Source: Streptomyces dioscori
GTDB lineage: Bacteria > Actinomycetota > Actinomycetes > Streptomycetales > Streptomycetaceae
Reading direction: 5' to 3'
NCBI RefSeq assembly: GCF_003024195.1
Contig: NZ_KZ679063.1
Coordinates: 21,591-85,590 of the forward strand
DNA: 64,000 nucleotides
The notes beneath the pieces are model-generated. The model saw nothing but the letters and a program-made list of their open reading frames with translations. It searched no databases and was not told the origin of the DNA. The position numbers were made by a program, and so were the translations under genes. Positions 1 through 7,984 of this stretch are shown here, piece by piece. Each line of letters starts with the position of its first letter. The first letter of the stretch is position 1.

Positions 1-847
1 TCTCCACCAGCCCCGCGAACTGGCGGCCTGTCAGGAACAGGACCGCACCCAGTGCGGTGCCGGCCAGTGTGCTGAGCGCGACCTCGCCCGCGGCGACGGT
101 GGCCGTCGTCCGGCGGTCGGCGCCGACCAGACGCAGCGCGGCCAGCCGTCGGTCCCGGTGCTCACCGCCGAACCGGACGGCCGCGGCGATGAAGACGCCT
201 ATCGGGACGAGCAGCACGACGATCCCCGCGATGCCGAGCAGGACCAGTTCGGGGGAGAGGGGCTTCCTCGGATAGGCCTTGCCGAAGTGGTCCAGCCGCC
301 GTGTGTCCCCGACGCCCTCCACCATGTGACTCCCGCCCAGGTAGAAGACGTACTCGCCCGGGTCGAGCAGACCCGCGTCAGCGACCTCTCCCGCGACGGG
401 GTGGGCGAGTCGCTCGCGCAACAGATGGCTGCCGGGTGAGGCCAGCAGCCGGCGCAGTGCGGGTGACACCACCATCTCTCCAGGGCGGGGCAGACGCCGG
501 ACGCCGGGCGGAAGCGGCGCGGCGCTCCCCTCCTGCTGCACCATGCGCCCCCGGATCTCCTTGCCACGGAACACGGTGTCGATGTCGCTGATCAACACGG
601 TGTGATCCGAGGCGTCGATGGCGCGATCGTCGAGATTGACGTCGATACGGGCGTGGGTGCGCTCGTCGCGGTGGTGGCGTGCGGTCGGTACGGACGCGGC
701 GAGCAGCAGCATGGCTACGCCCAGCCCCACCCCGACGGCCGTCAGGGCGGTGCGGACCATGCCCTCCCGGCCGCCGGCCAGGGCGAATCGCATGCCGAGG
801 CCCAGCGCGCGAAGTCCTCCGAAATGTCGTTGCAGACGCGGGCTCAC
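1..847 (-). CDS. ABC transporter permease, FtsX/MacB type (partial, 3' end outside window)
   Basis: Integral membrane permease of an FtsX-family ABC exporter; the frame stays open to the left edge, so the C-terminus is missing. Translation starts at a GTG at 847 behind AGGAGAGGAA. After a basic N-terminus there is a membrane helix at about residues 30-50 (TALTAVGVGLGVAMLLLAAS), a roughly 150-residue extracytoplasmic region containing LPPGVRRLPRPGEMVVSPAL, then a second hydrophobic segment (LVLLGIAGIVVLLVPIGVFI) followed by the cytoplasmic RDRRLAALRLVGA loop typical of the family. No ATPase gene lies upstream in the window, so the partner should be to the left. Two inverted repeats lie upstream. 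Substrate is unknown. Confidence 0.8.
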   Translation of the reverse strand, partial: MSPRLQRHFGGLRALGLGMRFALAGGREGMVRTALTAVGVGLGVAMLLLAASVPTARHHRDERTHARIDVNLDDRAIDASDHTVLISDIDTVFRGKEIRGRMVQQEGSAAPLPPGVRRLPRPGEMVVSPALRRLLASPGSHLLRERLAHPVAGEVADAGLLDPGEYVFYLGGSHMVEGVGDTRRLDHFGKAYPRKPLSPELVLLGIAGIVVLLVPIGVFIAAAVRFGGEHRDRRLAALRLVGADRRTTATVAAGEVALSTLAGTALGAVLFLTGRQFAGLVE

Positions 848-989
848 AAGGTTCCTCTCCTGCGGGTGTGTGCCGTCCGTGAGGCCTGGTGACCGGGCCT
901 GGCAACGTGAGGGCATGGGGTGCCGAGCATCTCGGTCGGGCGGACGGAGCGGCGGCGCGGCGTGGAATCCGCCGACCGGTCTGCGCCGA

Positions 990-1008
990 CTATACACAGT
1001 GCGTATAG
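990..1008. promoter_or_regulatory. Operator-like palindrome upstream of the FtsX permease
   Basis: CTATACACAGTGCGTATAG is a 19-bp palindrome with one mismatched pair, 143 bp upstream of the permease start. On the minus strand it contains TATAGT, which fits an actinobacterial -10 box, so a bound repressor could block the promoter. Repressors of drug-efflux ABC operons often bind sites of this kind. The regulator is not in the window. Confidence 0.45.
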
Positions 1009-1035
1009 ACGGATGCGGCGACACCACCGCCATCG

Positions 1036-1052
1036 TGTGAACCGACCTCACA
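1036..1052. promoter_or_regulatory. Inverted repeat TGTGA-N7-TCACA
   Basis: TGTGA and TCACA face each other across 7 bases, between the GH43 stop and the permease promoter. It could be a second regulator site. It resembles a CRP-type half-site pair, but nothing else in the sequence supports that. Confidence 0.25.
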
Positions 1053-1168
1053 ACAGTGTCAATGCACTGGCCGGGAGGACGAAGAGAAGAGCGGCCGGGA
1101 TCGCGACAGGAAACCCCGTGATGCGCGCGACCCCGGCCGTCCGCGGAACCTGCTGTGAACGGAGAGCG

Positions 1169-2620
1169 TCAGTCCGTGTAGACCTCGGCGCGGTCCACGC
1201 TCACGAACGCCGCCCCGGCGGAGGAGTTGCGTTCCCCGGTGACCCGGACCTGCAGGGTGTGTGTGCCGTACGGCAGGCGTGGGCTGAGGTACTGGAGCGT
1301 CTCGCCGGTGCGGATGGCGCCGTAGAAGTCGACGCGCTGTTCGGCGCCCCCGTCGACGCGGATGCCGGCTATGCCGTTGCCGGTGTCCTTCACGGACAGC
1401 AGCGCGATCCTGGTGCCCGTGAACGTGAACGTCGCGGTGTTGCCGGCCCCGTTGCTCCAGTGGTCGTCGCCCCAGAAGCACTGCGCGGCGCAGCCGGTGC
1501 CCGAGTTCCACGAACCCTGGTACGTCACCGTGCCGTTGCCGCTGGAACGGCCGTCGTCGTTGATCCAGTGGTTGCCGGACCCGGGGTCGCCGGAGGGCAG
1601 GTTCTGCGTGGCGCCCAGGGCGAGCGGGGTGCCGAGATCAGGGCCTCCGTCCGCCCGCCAGCCGATCTTCTGGGCACGCGTCGTGCGGTTGCTGTAGGTG
1701 AGGTCCGACGTGGTCTTGGCGTGGTAGATGATCCAGTCCTCCGTCCCGTCGGGGGAGCGGAAGAAGGCGTGGTGGCCGGGGCCGAACACGCCCCTGGCGT
1801 CGTTGCGTGCGAAGACGGGCCCGCTGCGCTGCGTCCAGTTGCCGGCCACCAGCGGGTCGGCTCCGCTCGGCAGGGACATCTCCCACACCTGGTAGTCGGG
1901 CTTCCCGGTGTCGCACGTCGAGTACGTCATCCAGGTACGGCCGTTGCGGTAAAGGAACTCGGGCCCCTCGCGGACCTCCGGGCAGCCTCCCGCCCCGTTC
2001 AGCGCGACGGCGTTGCCCGAGACGGTGTACGGGTTCGACATGGGCGCGATGTTCAGCCCGTTGTGCTGGTACGCGTTGATGCCGCTGTAGGCGAGATAGA
2101 GCCGGCCGTTGTGCTGGAGGATGCCGGGGTCGATGGCGAAGTCGTTCGTGTGGTTGGGCGGGGTCAGCTTCGCCTTGAAGTGGTAGGGCCCCGCCGGGTC
2201 GTCGCCGGCCGACTCCAGGACGTAGAGCCGGTGGTGGTCGTCCACCCCGTCGTCGGCCGTGTAGTACATGTACCAGCGGCTGTCGAAGCGGTAGAACTCG
2301 GCTGCCCAGATGTGCTGGTTGCGCGAGGCGTCGGTGTCCGTCCACACGGTGATCGGTTCGGCGTCGAGCAGGGTTCCCAGCGAGGGGGAACGCCACATCT
2401 TGATGCTGCCGCCCTGGGTGGTGGTGAGGTGGTAGGCCCCGTTCGCATACGTCATGAACGGGTCGGGCCCCGTGTTCAGCGGATTGCGGAAGGTTCCCGA
2501 GGCCGCCGCGGCCGTGGCGGCGGTCGATGATGTCGTGGCGGGGGCCTGCGGCGCGCAGATCAGGCCGAGCAGCAGGGCGAACAGGGCGGTGACCAAAGCA
2601 GTGATGGGCCGGGCACGCAT
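1169..2620 (-). CDS. Secreted glycoside hydrolase family 43 with C-terminal sugar-binding-like domain
   Basis: Extracellular five-bladed beta-propeller enzyme, probably acting on arabinose- or xylose-containing plant polysaccharide. The start at 2620 follows GGGGAG; a more upstream in-frame ATG lacks a ribosome site. Residues 1-40 form a signal peptide (basic MRARP, hydrophobic ALVTALFALLLGLICA). The three GH43 acidic residues are visible: D53 in GPDPFMTYANG, D164 in AIDPGILQHNG and E218 in REGPEFLYRNG. Residues about 380-483 form a separate beta-sandwich-like domain found on many Streptomyces glycosidases. A perfect palindrome about 80 bp upstream suggests LacI-type control. Exact substrate cannot be read from the sequence. 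A 75-base near-copy of an internal part lies at 34018-34092. Confidence 0.88.
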   Translation of the reverse strand: MRARPITALVTALFALLLGLICAPQAPATTSSTAATAAAASGTFRNPLNTGPDPFMTYANGAYHLTTTQGGSIKMWRSPSLGTLLDAEPITVWTDTDASRNQHIWAAEFYRFDSRWYMYYTADDGVDDHHRLYVLESAGDDPAGPYHFKAKLTPPNHTNDFAIDPGILQHNGRLYLAYSGINAYQHNGLNIAPMSNPYTVSGNAVALNGAGGCPEVREGPEFLYRNGRTWMTYSTCDTGKPDYQVWEMSLPSGADPLVAGNWTQRSGPVFARNDARGVFGPGHHAFFRSPDGTEDWIIYHAKTTSDLTYSNRTTRAQKIGWRADGGPDLGTPLALGATQNLPSGDPGSGNHWINDDGRSSGNGTVTYQGSWNSGTGCAAQCFWGDDHWSNGAGNTATFTFTGTRIALLSVKDTGNGIAGIRVDGGAEQRVDFYGAIRTGETLQYLSPRLPYGTHTLQVRVTGERNSSAGAAFVSVDRAEVYTD

Positions 2621-2678
2621 CGCTGGCTCCCCACGTATCGAGGTCCGGGTGTGACGGACGGCGTGACACGAGCTGATG

Positions 2679-2714
2679 GTTGCCCATGGCAACACAGGCC
2701 TTACATCGATGTAA
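2679..2714. promoter_or_regulatory. LacI-like operator (TTACATCGATGTAA) and neighbouring inverted repeat upstream of GH43
   Basis: TTACATCGATGTAA at 2701-2714 is a perfect 14-bp palindrome with a central CG, the form preferred by LacI/GalR repressors of sugar genes. GTTGCC-CAT-GGCAAC at 2679-2693 is a second inverted repeat closer to the gene. Both lie 59-94 bp upstream of the glycosidase start, which fits repression relieved by a sugar. The repressor gene is not in the window. Confidence 0.55.
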
Positions 2715-2800
2715 AGAGAGGCGGAGCAAGAGATTCTGACGTGCCGGCGGATTCGATCCCGCCCCGGGAATCTGTCACAGACGCGGGACGGGCGTTGTCA

Positions 2801-2878
2801 AGGAAGCAGACGGGAGAAGCAGACGGGAGAAACCGTCGGGAGGAGTAGTCGGGAGAAGCCGACGGGAGGAGCCGGGAG
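2801..2878. repeat. Degenerate 13-base tandem repeat (GGGAG-based)
   Basis: GGGAG recurs at 2812, 2824, 2838, 2851, 2864 and 2874 within similar flanks (about CGGGAGAAGCAGA), giving roughly six imperfect copies. The array sits immediately past the stop of the sigma-like gene. No function is evident. Confidence 0.6.
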
Positions 2879-2886
2879 TGCAGGTC

Positions 2887-3657
2887 TCAACGACGTCCGG
2901 AGGCGTCCTGCGGATTCCACGAGCGAAGTTTGTCCGGGTTGAGGACGACCCAGACCTGAACGGCCCGGTGGCCCGCGACGTCGAGGCCGATCACCGCGGC
3001 CACCTGGTCGTCGTAGCGGGCGACGAGTCCGGTGCGGCCGTTGACGGAACGGGTGTGCAGGCTGGTGCGGGGACGCCGGGCGAGGAGCGTCAGCAGACAG
3101 TGGGCGATCCGCTCGTTGCCGTGGACGGGTTCGGTCAGTGCGCGAACCTTGCCACCGCCGTCGAAGAACGCGATGGCGTCGGGCGCCAGCAGGGCTGCCA
3201 GAGATGCCGGATCCTCCGTGGCACACGCCTGCTGGACGGCCTGGACCACGGTGTCGTGCCGCTCCGTGGTGGTGGGCCGTGAGCGGCGTCCCTGGAGACT
3301 CCTGAGGGCCTGGTCGACCGGATTGGTCGGTTCGCTGCGCTCGGGCTCGGGCTCGGTGCACCCCATGCTCTCCGCGACCGTACCGGGGGCCGTACCGATA
3401 CCTTCGGAGTGCCCGTCCCGCGGTCCCGACAGCGTCGAACGGGACAGGCAGACCGCACCCCCGACCTGCACGAGCCAGGCGCGGGGCGCCGTCACGCACC
3501 TCCGCTCGGGCGCGGACAGGGCGTACCAGCGCCGATAGGTCTCCGCGACGACCTCCTCGGCCGCACCGCTGTCACCCGTCACCCAGAACGCGATGTCCAG
3601 CAGATGCCGTCGCTCGTCGAGCAGCTCTGCGATCGGCACCGCACCCTCGTGATCCAT
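2887..3657 (-). CDS. ECF41-like sigma-factor relative: region 2 plus SnoaL-like domain, region 4 missing
   Basis: A 256-residue protein. Residues about 8-70 match sigma region 2 (LLDIAFWVTGDSGAAEEVVAE, then YRRWYALS). Residues about 135-256 resemble the SnoaL-like C-terminal domain of ECF41 sigma factors (HDTVVQAVQQAC, DPASLAALLAPDAIAFFDGG, then GKV). The DNA-binding region 4 normally between them is absent and replaced by a roughly 60-residue Pro/Ser/Arg-rich linker. Without region 4 it probably cannot recognise a -35 box in the usual way, so an accessory or regulatory role is possible. It is divergent from the cytochrome b gene with 198 bp between them, suggesting a functional pair. The ATG at 3657 has only a weak ribosome site (AAGTGGGTG). 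Confidence 0.7.
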   Translation of the reverse strand: MDHEGAVPIAELLDERRHLLDIAFWVTGDSGAAEEVVAETYRRWYALSAPERRCVTAPRAWLVQVGGAVCLSRSTLSGPRDGHSEGIGTAPGTVAESMGCTEPEPERSEPTNPVDQALRSLQGRRSRPTTTERHDTVVQAVQQACATEDPASLAALLAPDAIAFFDGGGKVRALTEPVHGNERIAHCLLTLLARRPRTSLHTRSVNGRTGLVARYDDQVAAVIGLDVAGHRAVQVWVVLNPDKLRSWNPQDASGRR

Positions 3658-3693
3658 ACGGCACCCACTTTTCCCTTGTGTGCGTTTGACACC

Positions 3694-3705
3694 CTGACCG
3701 GTCAG
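3694..3705. promoter_or_regulatory. 12-bp palindrome in the sigma-like/cytochrome b intergenic region
   Basis: CTGACCGGTCAG is perfectly self-complementary and lies 37 bp upstream of the sigma-like gene and 150 bp upstream of the divergent cytochrome b gene. It could be an operator shared by both. No canonical promoter boxes stand out. Confidence 0.3.
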
Positions 3706-3855
3706 CCGCAGAGCATGTGACACGCCTTCGGATCCTGCTGGCGACACGGTGTTCTGACGCGACCACTGTGCGGCACTGACCGTCACACCTTCGTGAACTG
3801 CTCTGTCGTACTGGTAGCAGGTCACGGTGGTACGCGCAGTGGAACGAGGTAGAAG

Positions 3856-5571
3856 ATGAGACGCAAGGACCGACCCCTCGAAGCAGGTGGCCCCACCGAA
3901 CCGACGAAAGAAGCCCGGACGACCGGACCCCGGAGGGGTCGAAGGGGCGAGAGGCTCGCCGACTGGGCGGACGCCCGACTGGGATACCGCTCCTCGTCGA
4001 AAGACTTGCTGCGCAGGGCCGTCCCGGACCACTGGTCGTTCATGCTCGGGCAGATCTGTGTCTACAGCTTCCTCGTCCTCGTCGTCACAGGTGTCTACCT
4101 GACCTTCTACTTCCATCCGTCGTCGGAGCAGGTGGTCTACCAGGGCAGTTACGCGCCACTGCGCGGGCTGCTGGTGTCCGAGGCGTTCGACTCGACGATG
4201 CACATCTCCTTCGACGTCCGCGGCGGCCTGCTCATCCGCCAGGCGCACCACTGGGCGGCTCTCGTCTTCGTGGCCGCCCTGTTCGTCCACATGATGCGAG
4301 TCTTCTTCACCGGTGCCTTCCGCAAGCCCCGCGAGATCCACTGGGTGCTCGGCTTCCTGCTGCTGATCCTGGCCATGTTCGGCGGACTGACCGGATACGA
4401 CCTGCCGGACGACCTCCTGTCCGGAACCGGACTCGCGGTGGTCAACGGAACGATCCTCTCCATGCCGATCGTCGGCACGTACCTCTCCATGCTTCTGTTC
4501 GGCGGAGAGTTCCCGGGGAACGACCTGGTGGCCCGGTTCAACACCATCCACGTCCTGATCATCCCGGCCCTCATCGCCGCGCTGTTCGTCGCCCGTGCGG
4601 CGCTGTCCGTCCGCCACCGGCCGGCTCAGCACGCCGGCCCCGGACGCACGAACGAGAACGTCGTAGGAATTCCGCTCAAGGTGTACGCGGTGAAGTCCGC
4701 AGGGTATTTCTTCCTGGTCTCGGGCTTCATCCTCGTCATCGCGGCGCTCGTACAGATCAACCCCGTCTGGGACTACGGGCCCTACCGGCCGGACCAGGTC
4801 TCGGCGGGCTCACAACCCGACTGGTACATGGGCGTGGCCGACGGCCTCCTGCGCGTGATGCCCGGCTGGGAGCTCGGCTTCCGGGGCCACACCCTCGCCC
4901 TCGACAACCTCGTCCCGCTGCTCGTGGGCGCCGGCCTCTTCCTCGCCATGGGTGCCTATCCGTTCGTCGAGGCCTGGGCGACCGGCGACGACCGTGAACA
5001 GCATCTGCTCGACAGGCCGCGCAACAGGCCCGTGCGCACCGCTCTCGGGGCGGCCTGGCTGAGCGTGTACCTGGTCGCGCTGATCGGCGCCGCGAACGAC
5101 ATCATCGCCATCAGGCTGCACGTCTCGGTCGACGACGTCACGTGGGCGGTCCGCGTCGGCCTCTTCGTCGTCCCCCTCATCGTCTACTTCGTCACGAAAC
5201 GGTGGGCCCTCGGCCTCCAGCGGCGCGACCGCGACAAGGTACTGCACGGTCGTGAGACGGGAGTCATCAAACGCCTCCCGAACGGTGAGTTCGTGGAAGT
5301 GCACGAGCCGCTCAGCCAGGAGGAGCTGCACAAGCTCACGGCACACGAGCAGTACGCGCCGCTCGCTGCGGTGTCGCCCCCCAAGGCCGTGAACGGCACA
5401 CCCGTGCCGGTGCCGGTGCCGGAGCGTGCACAGCGTCTGCGGATCGGGATCAGCCGGGGCCTCCACGGCGCCGGCGCACAGATCCGCAAGCCCACCGCCC
5501 ATGAATACACGCAGATGACGGGCGGACATGCGTCTGACGGTGACGGTTCACAGAATGACGACGGCGTGTAG
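3856..5571 (+). CDS. Orphan cytochrome b (QcrB-like) paralogue with an altered haem ligand
   Basis: Membrane cytochrome b subunit of the bc1/b6f type, 571 residues, with a basic soluble N-terminus, about eight hydrophobic segments and a soluble tail. Helix B carries H131 and H145 (HHWAALVFVAALFVHMMR). Helix D carries H232 (FNTIHVLIIP), but the residue 15 further on, where actinobacterial and b6-type proteins have the fourth histidine, is R247 (LFVARAAL). The quinol-site signature PDWYMG is at 321-326. No qcrA, qcrC or oxidase genes are nearby, so this is not the housekeeping bc1 subunit. One b haem may be lost or differently ligated. The start follows GAGGTAGAAG. Divergent from the sigma-like gene. 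Confidence 0.85.
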   Translation: MRRKDRPLEAGGPTEPTKEARTTGPRRGRRGERLADWADARLGYRSSSKDLLRRAVPDHWSFMLGQICVYSFLVLVVTGVYLTFYFHPSSEQVVYQGSYAPLRGLLVSEAFDSTMHISFDVRGGLLIRQAHHWAALVFVAALFVHMMRVFFTGAFRKPREIHWVLGFLLLILAMFGGLTGYDLPDDLLSGTGLAVVNGTILSMPIVGTYLSMLLFGGEFPGNDLVARFNTIHVLIIPALIAALFVARAALSVRHRPAQHAGPGRTNENVVGIPLKVYAVKSAGYFFLVSGFILVIAALVQINPVWDYGPYRPDQVSAGSQPDWYMGVADGLLRVMPGWELGFRGHTLALDNLVPLLVGAGLFLAMGAYPFVEAWATGDDREQHLLDRPRNRPVRTALGAAWLSVYLVALIGAANDIIAIRLHVSVDDVTWAVRVGLFVVPLIVYFVTKRWALGLQRRDRDKVLHGRETGVIKRLPNGEFVEVHEPLSQEELHKLTAHEQYAPLAAVSPPKAVNGTPVPVPVPERAQRLRIGISRGLHGAGAQIRKPTAHEYTQMTGGHASDGDGSQNDDGV

Positions 5572-5767
5572 CCCACTTTCTCGAACCCGCACCCGCCGCG
5601 CGGACACGCAGTACGAGCGATGCCCGATCGGTGTTGTCTTCCGGCCCCGGCCGCTGCAGCAACGCGACGCGTCGTCGCGGACGGAAAAGGGCGTGATGAG
5701 GCTTGCTCGCCGACGGAACACGCCCCGCCGCGCCGGCTGTCCCGGGGAACGGCCGCCGCCATGGGGG

Positions 5768-6508
5768 TCACCGACCAGCGAGCCAACGGTCGACTGATCC
5801 GTGGCCCAGCTGCGCGTCGGCCCCGGGAAGCAGCGTCCGCTCTTCGAGCAGCGCGCCGAAGAAAGGGGCCCGCGGGTCGGATACGACCTCGCGCAGGGCA
5901 CCGCGGGCGGCCAACAGCTTGGCGGTGAGGTCGTCGAGACGGTGCTCCTCGGGACCCGCGACCTCAAGCACGCCGAACAGCGGTAGCCCCACGGCCACAT
6001 GAGCGACCGAGGCGGCGACGTCGTCCGTCGACACGGGCCGTACCGGCACGGGCGCCACGTGCACACCGTCCGCGTGGGTGGTCGAGCGCGAAAGGGCCTC
6101 CACGGACTCGAAGAAGGGCGTGGCCCGCACGATGGAGTGAGGGATCGGCGAGCGCCGTAACCGCTCCTCCTGCAGTGCCTTCGCGTGGAAGTACCCGCCT
6201 CGCGCACGGTCGGCGCCGACCAGGGACAAGGCCACATAGTGCTCGGCACCCGCGGTGGCGGCGGCGTCCAAGAGGTTGGCGGTCGCCGCCTCGAAGAACA
6301 GCACACTCGTGGCCTGCGCGCGGGACGGCGCGTCGGTGACGTCCACCACGACGTCGGCGCCGCGCAGGGCGACGGGAAGTCCCTCGCCCGTGACGACGTC
6401 TACCCCGTCGGCGCGAGAGAGAGGGCGGACCTCCACGCCGTGATCCCGCAGTCCGGCGACCGTCCTGGACCCGATGAGCCCGGTGGCACCTGCAACAACG
6501 ACTCTCAT
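5768..6508 (-). CDS. NmrA-like NAD(P)-binding protein (atypical SDR)
   Basis: A 246-residue Rossmann-fold protein. It opens with MRVVVAGATGLIGSRTVAGL, a GxxGxxG nucleotide-binding motif, and has no YxxxK catalytic pair, as usual for NmrA/HSCARG-like redox sensors and quinone reductases. The ATG at 6508 was chosen because the Rossmann strand begins right there; an open frame continues 54 codons upstream without homology. It is divergent from a cupin gene, with matching short palindromes between them. Reaction unknown; cytoplasmic. Confidence 0.75.
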   Translation of the reverse strand: MRVVVAGATGLIGSRTVAGLRDHGVEVRPLSRADGVDVVTGEGLPVALRGADVVVDVTDAPSRAQATSVLFFEAATANLLDAAATAGAEHYVALSLVGADRARGGYFHAKALQEERLRRSPIPHSIVRATPFFESVEALSRSTTHADGVHVAPVPVRPVSTDDVAASVAHVAVGLPLFGVLEVAGPEEHRLDDLTAKLLAARGALREVVSDPRAPFFGALLEERTLLPGADAQLGHGSVDRWLAGR

Positions 6509-6599
6509 CCTTTTCGGCGTCTTCCCGTCGACGGTGATGGCGATGGTGGGGGAGGGGGAACTGCGTACCCACCGCTCTTCTGACCGTCTGCGGGCAGAT

Positions 6600-6756
6600 A
6601 GTGTGACACTGTTCGGCGCCGAACCGACAGACAGCCGACAGGCCGGGACTCGGCAGCGCACCCCGTGCACCCCGTGTCACAGATCCGCCGCGCGTCCGGT
6701 CATTCCTGGGAAGAGCCGAGCAGTTCGATCACCCCAGGAAGGTGCGACACAGTGTC
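6600..6756. promoter_or_regulatory. Two related 11-bp palindromes between the NmrA-like and cupin genes
   Basis: AGTGTGACACT at 6600-6610 and GACACAGTGTC at 6746-6756 are both perfect inverted repeats built from GTGTC/GACAC. The second overlaps the GTG start of the cupin gene. This pattern would suit one repressor controlling both divergent genes, though no regulator gene is adjacent. Confidence 0.35.
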
Positions 6757-7204
6757 AGAGAGCCATGCAGGACACATGCACGGGACCGATGCGCAGGAGG
6801 GGGCGACGGCCGGTTGGATGACCGCCGCCAAGATGATCCAGGACGCCTCGCCGATCACCGTCCCGGAGGGTGCCTCGGCCATGACGATCCACGTCGAGTG
6901 GGAGCCGGGCGACCCGGGGACCCCGCCGCACCGGCACTCGGGTCCCGCCTTCGGATACGTCATCGAGGGCGCGGTCCGCTTCGAGCTGGAGGGTGAGCCC
7001 GAGCGCGTCGTGGAGGCGGGCGGCACCTTCTGGGAGCCGGGCGGCGACGTCATCCACTACCAGGACGGCAACGCGCTGACGGACGCGCGGACCCGGTTCG
7101 TGGTGACCATGCTGTGCGCGCCGGGCAAGCCCATGCTCGAACTGGTCGACGAGGAGGAACTGGCGAAGCGGGTCCATCTGCGTGCCCCGCGGCCCACTGC
7201 CTGA
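6752..7204 (+). CDS. Cupin-domain protein
   Basis: A single-domain cupin of 150 residues starting at GTG 6752 behind AGGAAGG. The first cupin motif is seen as GTPPHRHSGPAFGYVIEGA and the second as WEPGGDVIHYQDGN, giving His and Glu/Asp residues for a metal site. The N-terminal 25 residues are His/Gly/Asp-rich (SESHAGHMHGTDAQEG). Cupins of this size act as small dioxygenases, isomerases or ligand sensors; the substrate cannot be stated. Divergent from the NmrA-like gene, which suggests a shared stress or quinone response. Confidence 0.75.
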   Translation: MSESHAGHMHGTDAQEGATAGWMTAAKMIQDASPITVPEGASAMTIHVEWEPGDPGTPPHRHSGPAFGYVIEGAVRFELEGEPERVVEAGGTFWEPGGDVIHYQDGNALTDARTRFVVTMLCAPGKPMLELVDEEELAKRVHLRAPRPTA

Positions 7205-7339
7205 CCTGTGGCCCTGCCCGCTTGACCTGTGGCCCCGCCCCCCTGACCCGTGCCCTGCCGTCCGCAACAGCCGCTTGCGGGCGGCAGGGGAAACGGGACG
7301 CGGACCGGCGGGCGGGCGGCGGAGCGGCGGGCGGGCGCC

Positions 7340-7984
7340 TCAGCCGACCGTTCGCCGCGCACCGTGCAGCACCGTCGCCGTGCGTTCGCGGACCGTGTCG
7401 GCGCCGACGCCGGGTGCGGTCTCGTGGAGCGTGAGTCCGTCCGGCCCGACGTCGATGACGGCGAGGTCGGTGATGATGCGGTCGACCACGCCCTTCCCGG
7501 TCAGCGGCAGGGTGCAGTTTTCGACGATCTTCGGTTCGCCGGTCCGGGTGGTGTGTTCCATCAGCACGATGACACGGCGGGCGCCGTGGACGAGGTCCAT
7601 GGCGCCGCCCATGCCCTTGATCATGCGGCCGGGTACGGTCCAGTTGGCCAGGTCGCCGGCCGCGGAGACCTGCATGGCGCCGAGGACGGCGACGTCGACC
7701 TTGCCACCGCGGATCATCCCGAAGGACAGAGCGGAGTCGAAGACGGAAGCGGCCGGGCGCAGCGTCACTGTCTCCTTGCCGGCGTTGATCAGGTCGGGGT
7801 CGACGTCCGCGCGCAGGGGGTGATCACCCACGCCGAGCAGGCCGTTCTCCGAGTGCAGCACCACGTCGACGCCTTCGGGGACATGGGCGGGGATCAGCGT
7901 CGGCATCCCGATGCCGAGGTTGACGTACTCGCCGTCGCGCAGTTCGGCCGCCGCGCGGGCCGCCATCTCGTCCCGGGTCCTCAT
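7340..7984 (-). CDS. scoB: 3-oxoacid CoA-transferase subunit B
   Basis: Beta subunit (214 residues) of a succinyl-CoA:3-oxoacid CoA-transferase, which moves CoA from succinyl-CoA to acetoacetate. It contains LGIGMPTLIP and the SENGLLG motif whose Glu forms the covalent CoA thioester, plus GMGGAMDLVHGARRVIVLMEH. Its start overlaps the scoA stop by 4 bases (ATGA), giving the usual co-translated pair. Last gene of the mvaA-mvaB-scoA-scoB run, so it would activate acetoacetate released by HMG-CoA lyase. Confidence 0.92.
   Translation of the reverse strand: MRTRDEMAARAAAELRDGEYVNLGIGMPTLIPAHVPEGVDVVLHSENGLLGVGDHPLRADVDPDLINAGKETVTLRPAASVFDSALSFGMIRGGKVDVAVLGAMQVSAAGDLANWTVPGRMIKGMGGAMDLVHGARRVIVLMEHTTRTGEPKIVENCTLPLTGKGVVDRIITDLAVIDVGPDGLTLHETAPGVGADTVRERTATVLHGARRTVG

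Noticed and set aside
920..2530. 536-residue plus-strand frame opposite the GH43 gene
   Set aside because: The GH43 gene has a signal peptide and all catalytic residues; the opposing frame is Val/Gly/Arg-rich noise.
7205..7339. GC-rich repeated phrase (CTGTGGCCC-like) after the cupin gene
   Set aside because: Three loose copies of about 18 bases occur, but identity is low and no hairpin forms, so I did not call a repeat or terminator.
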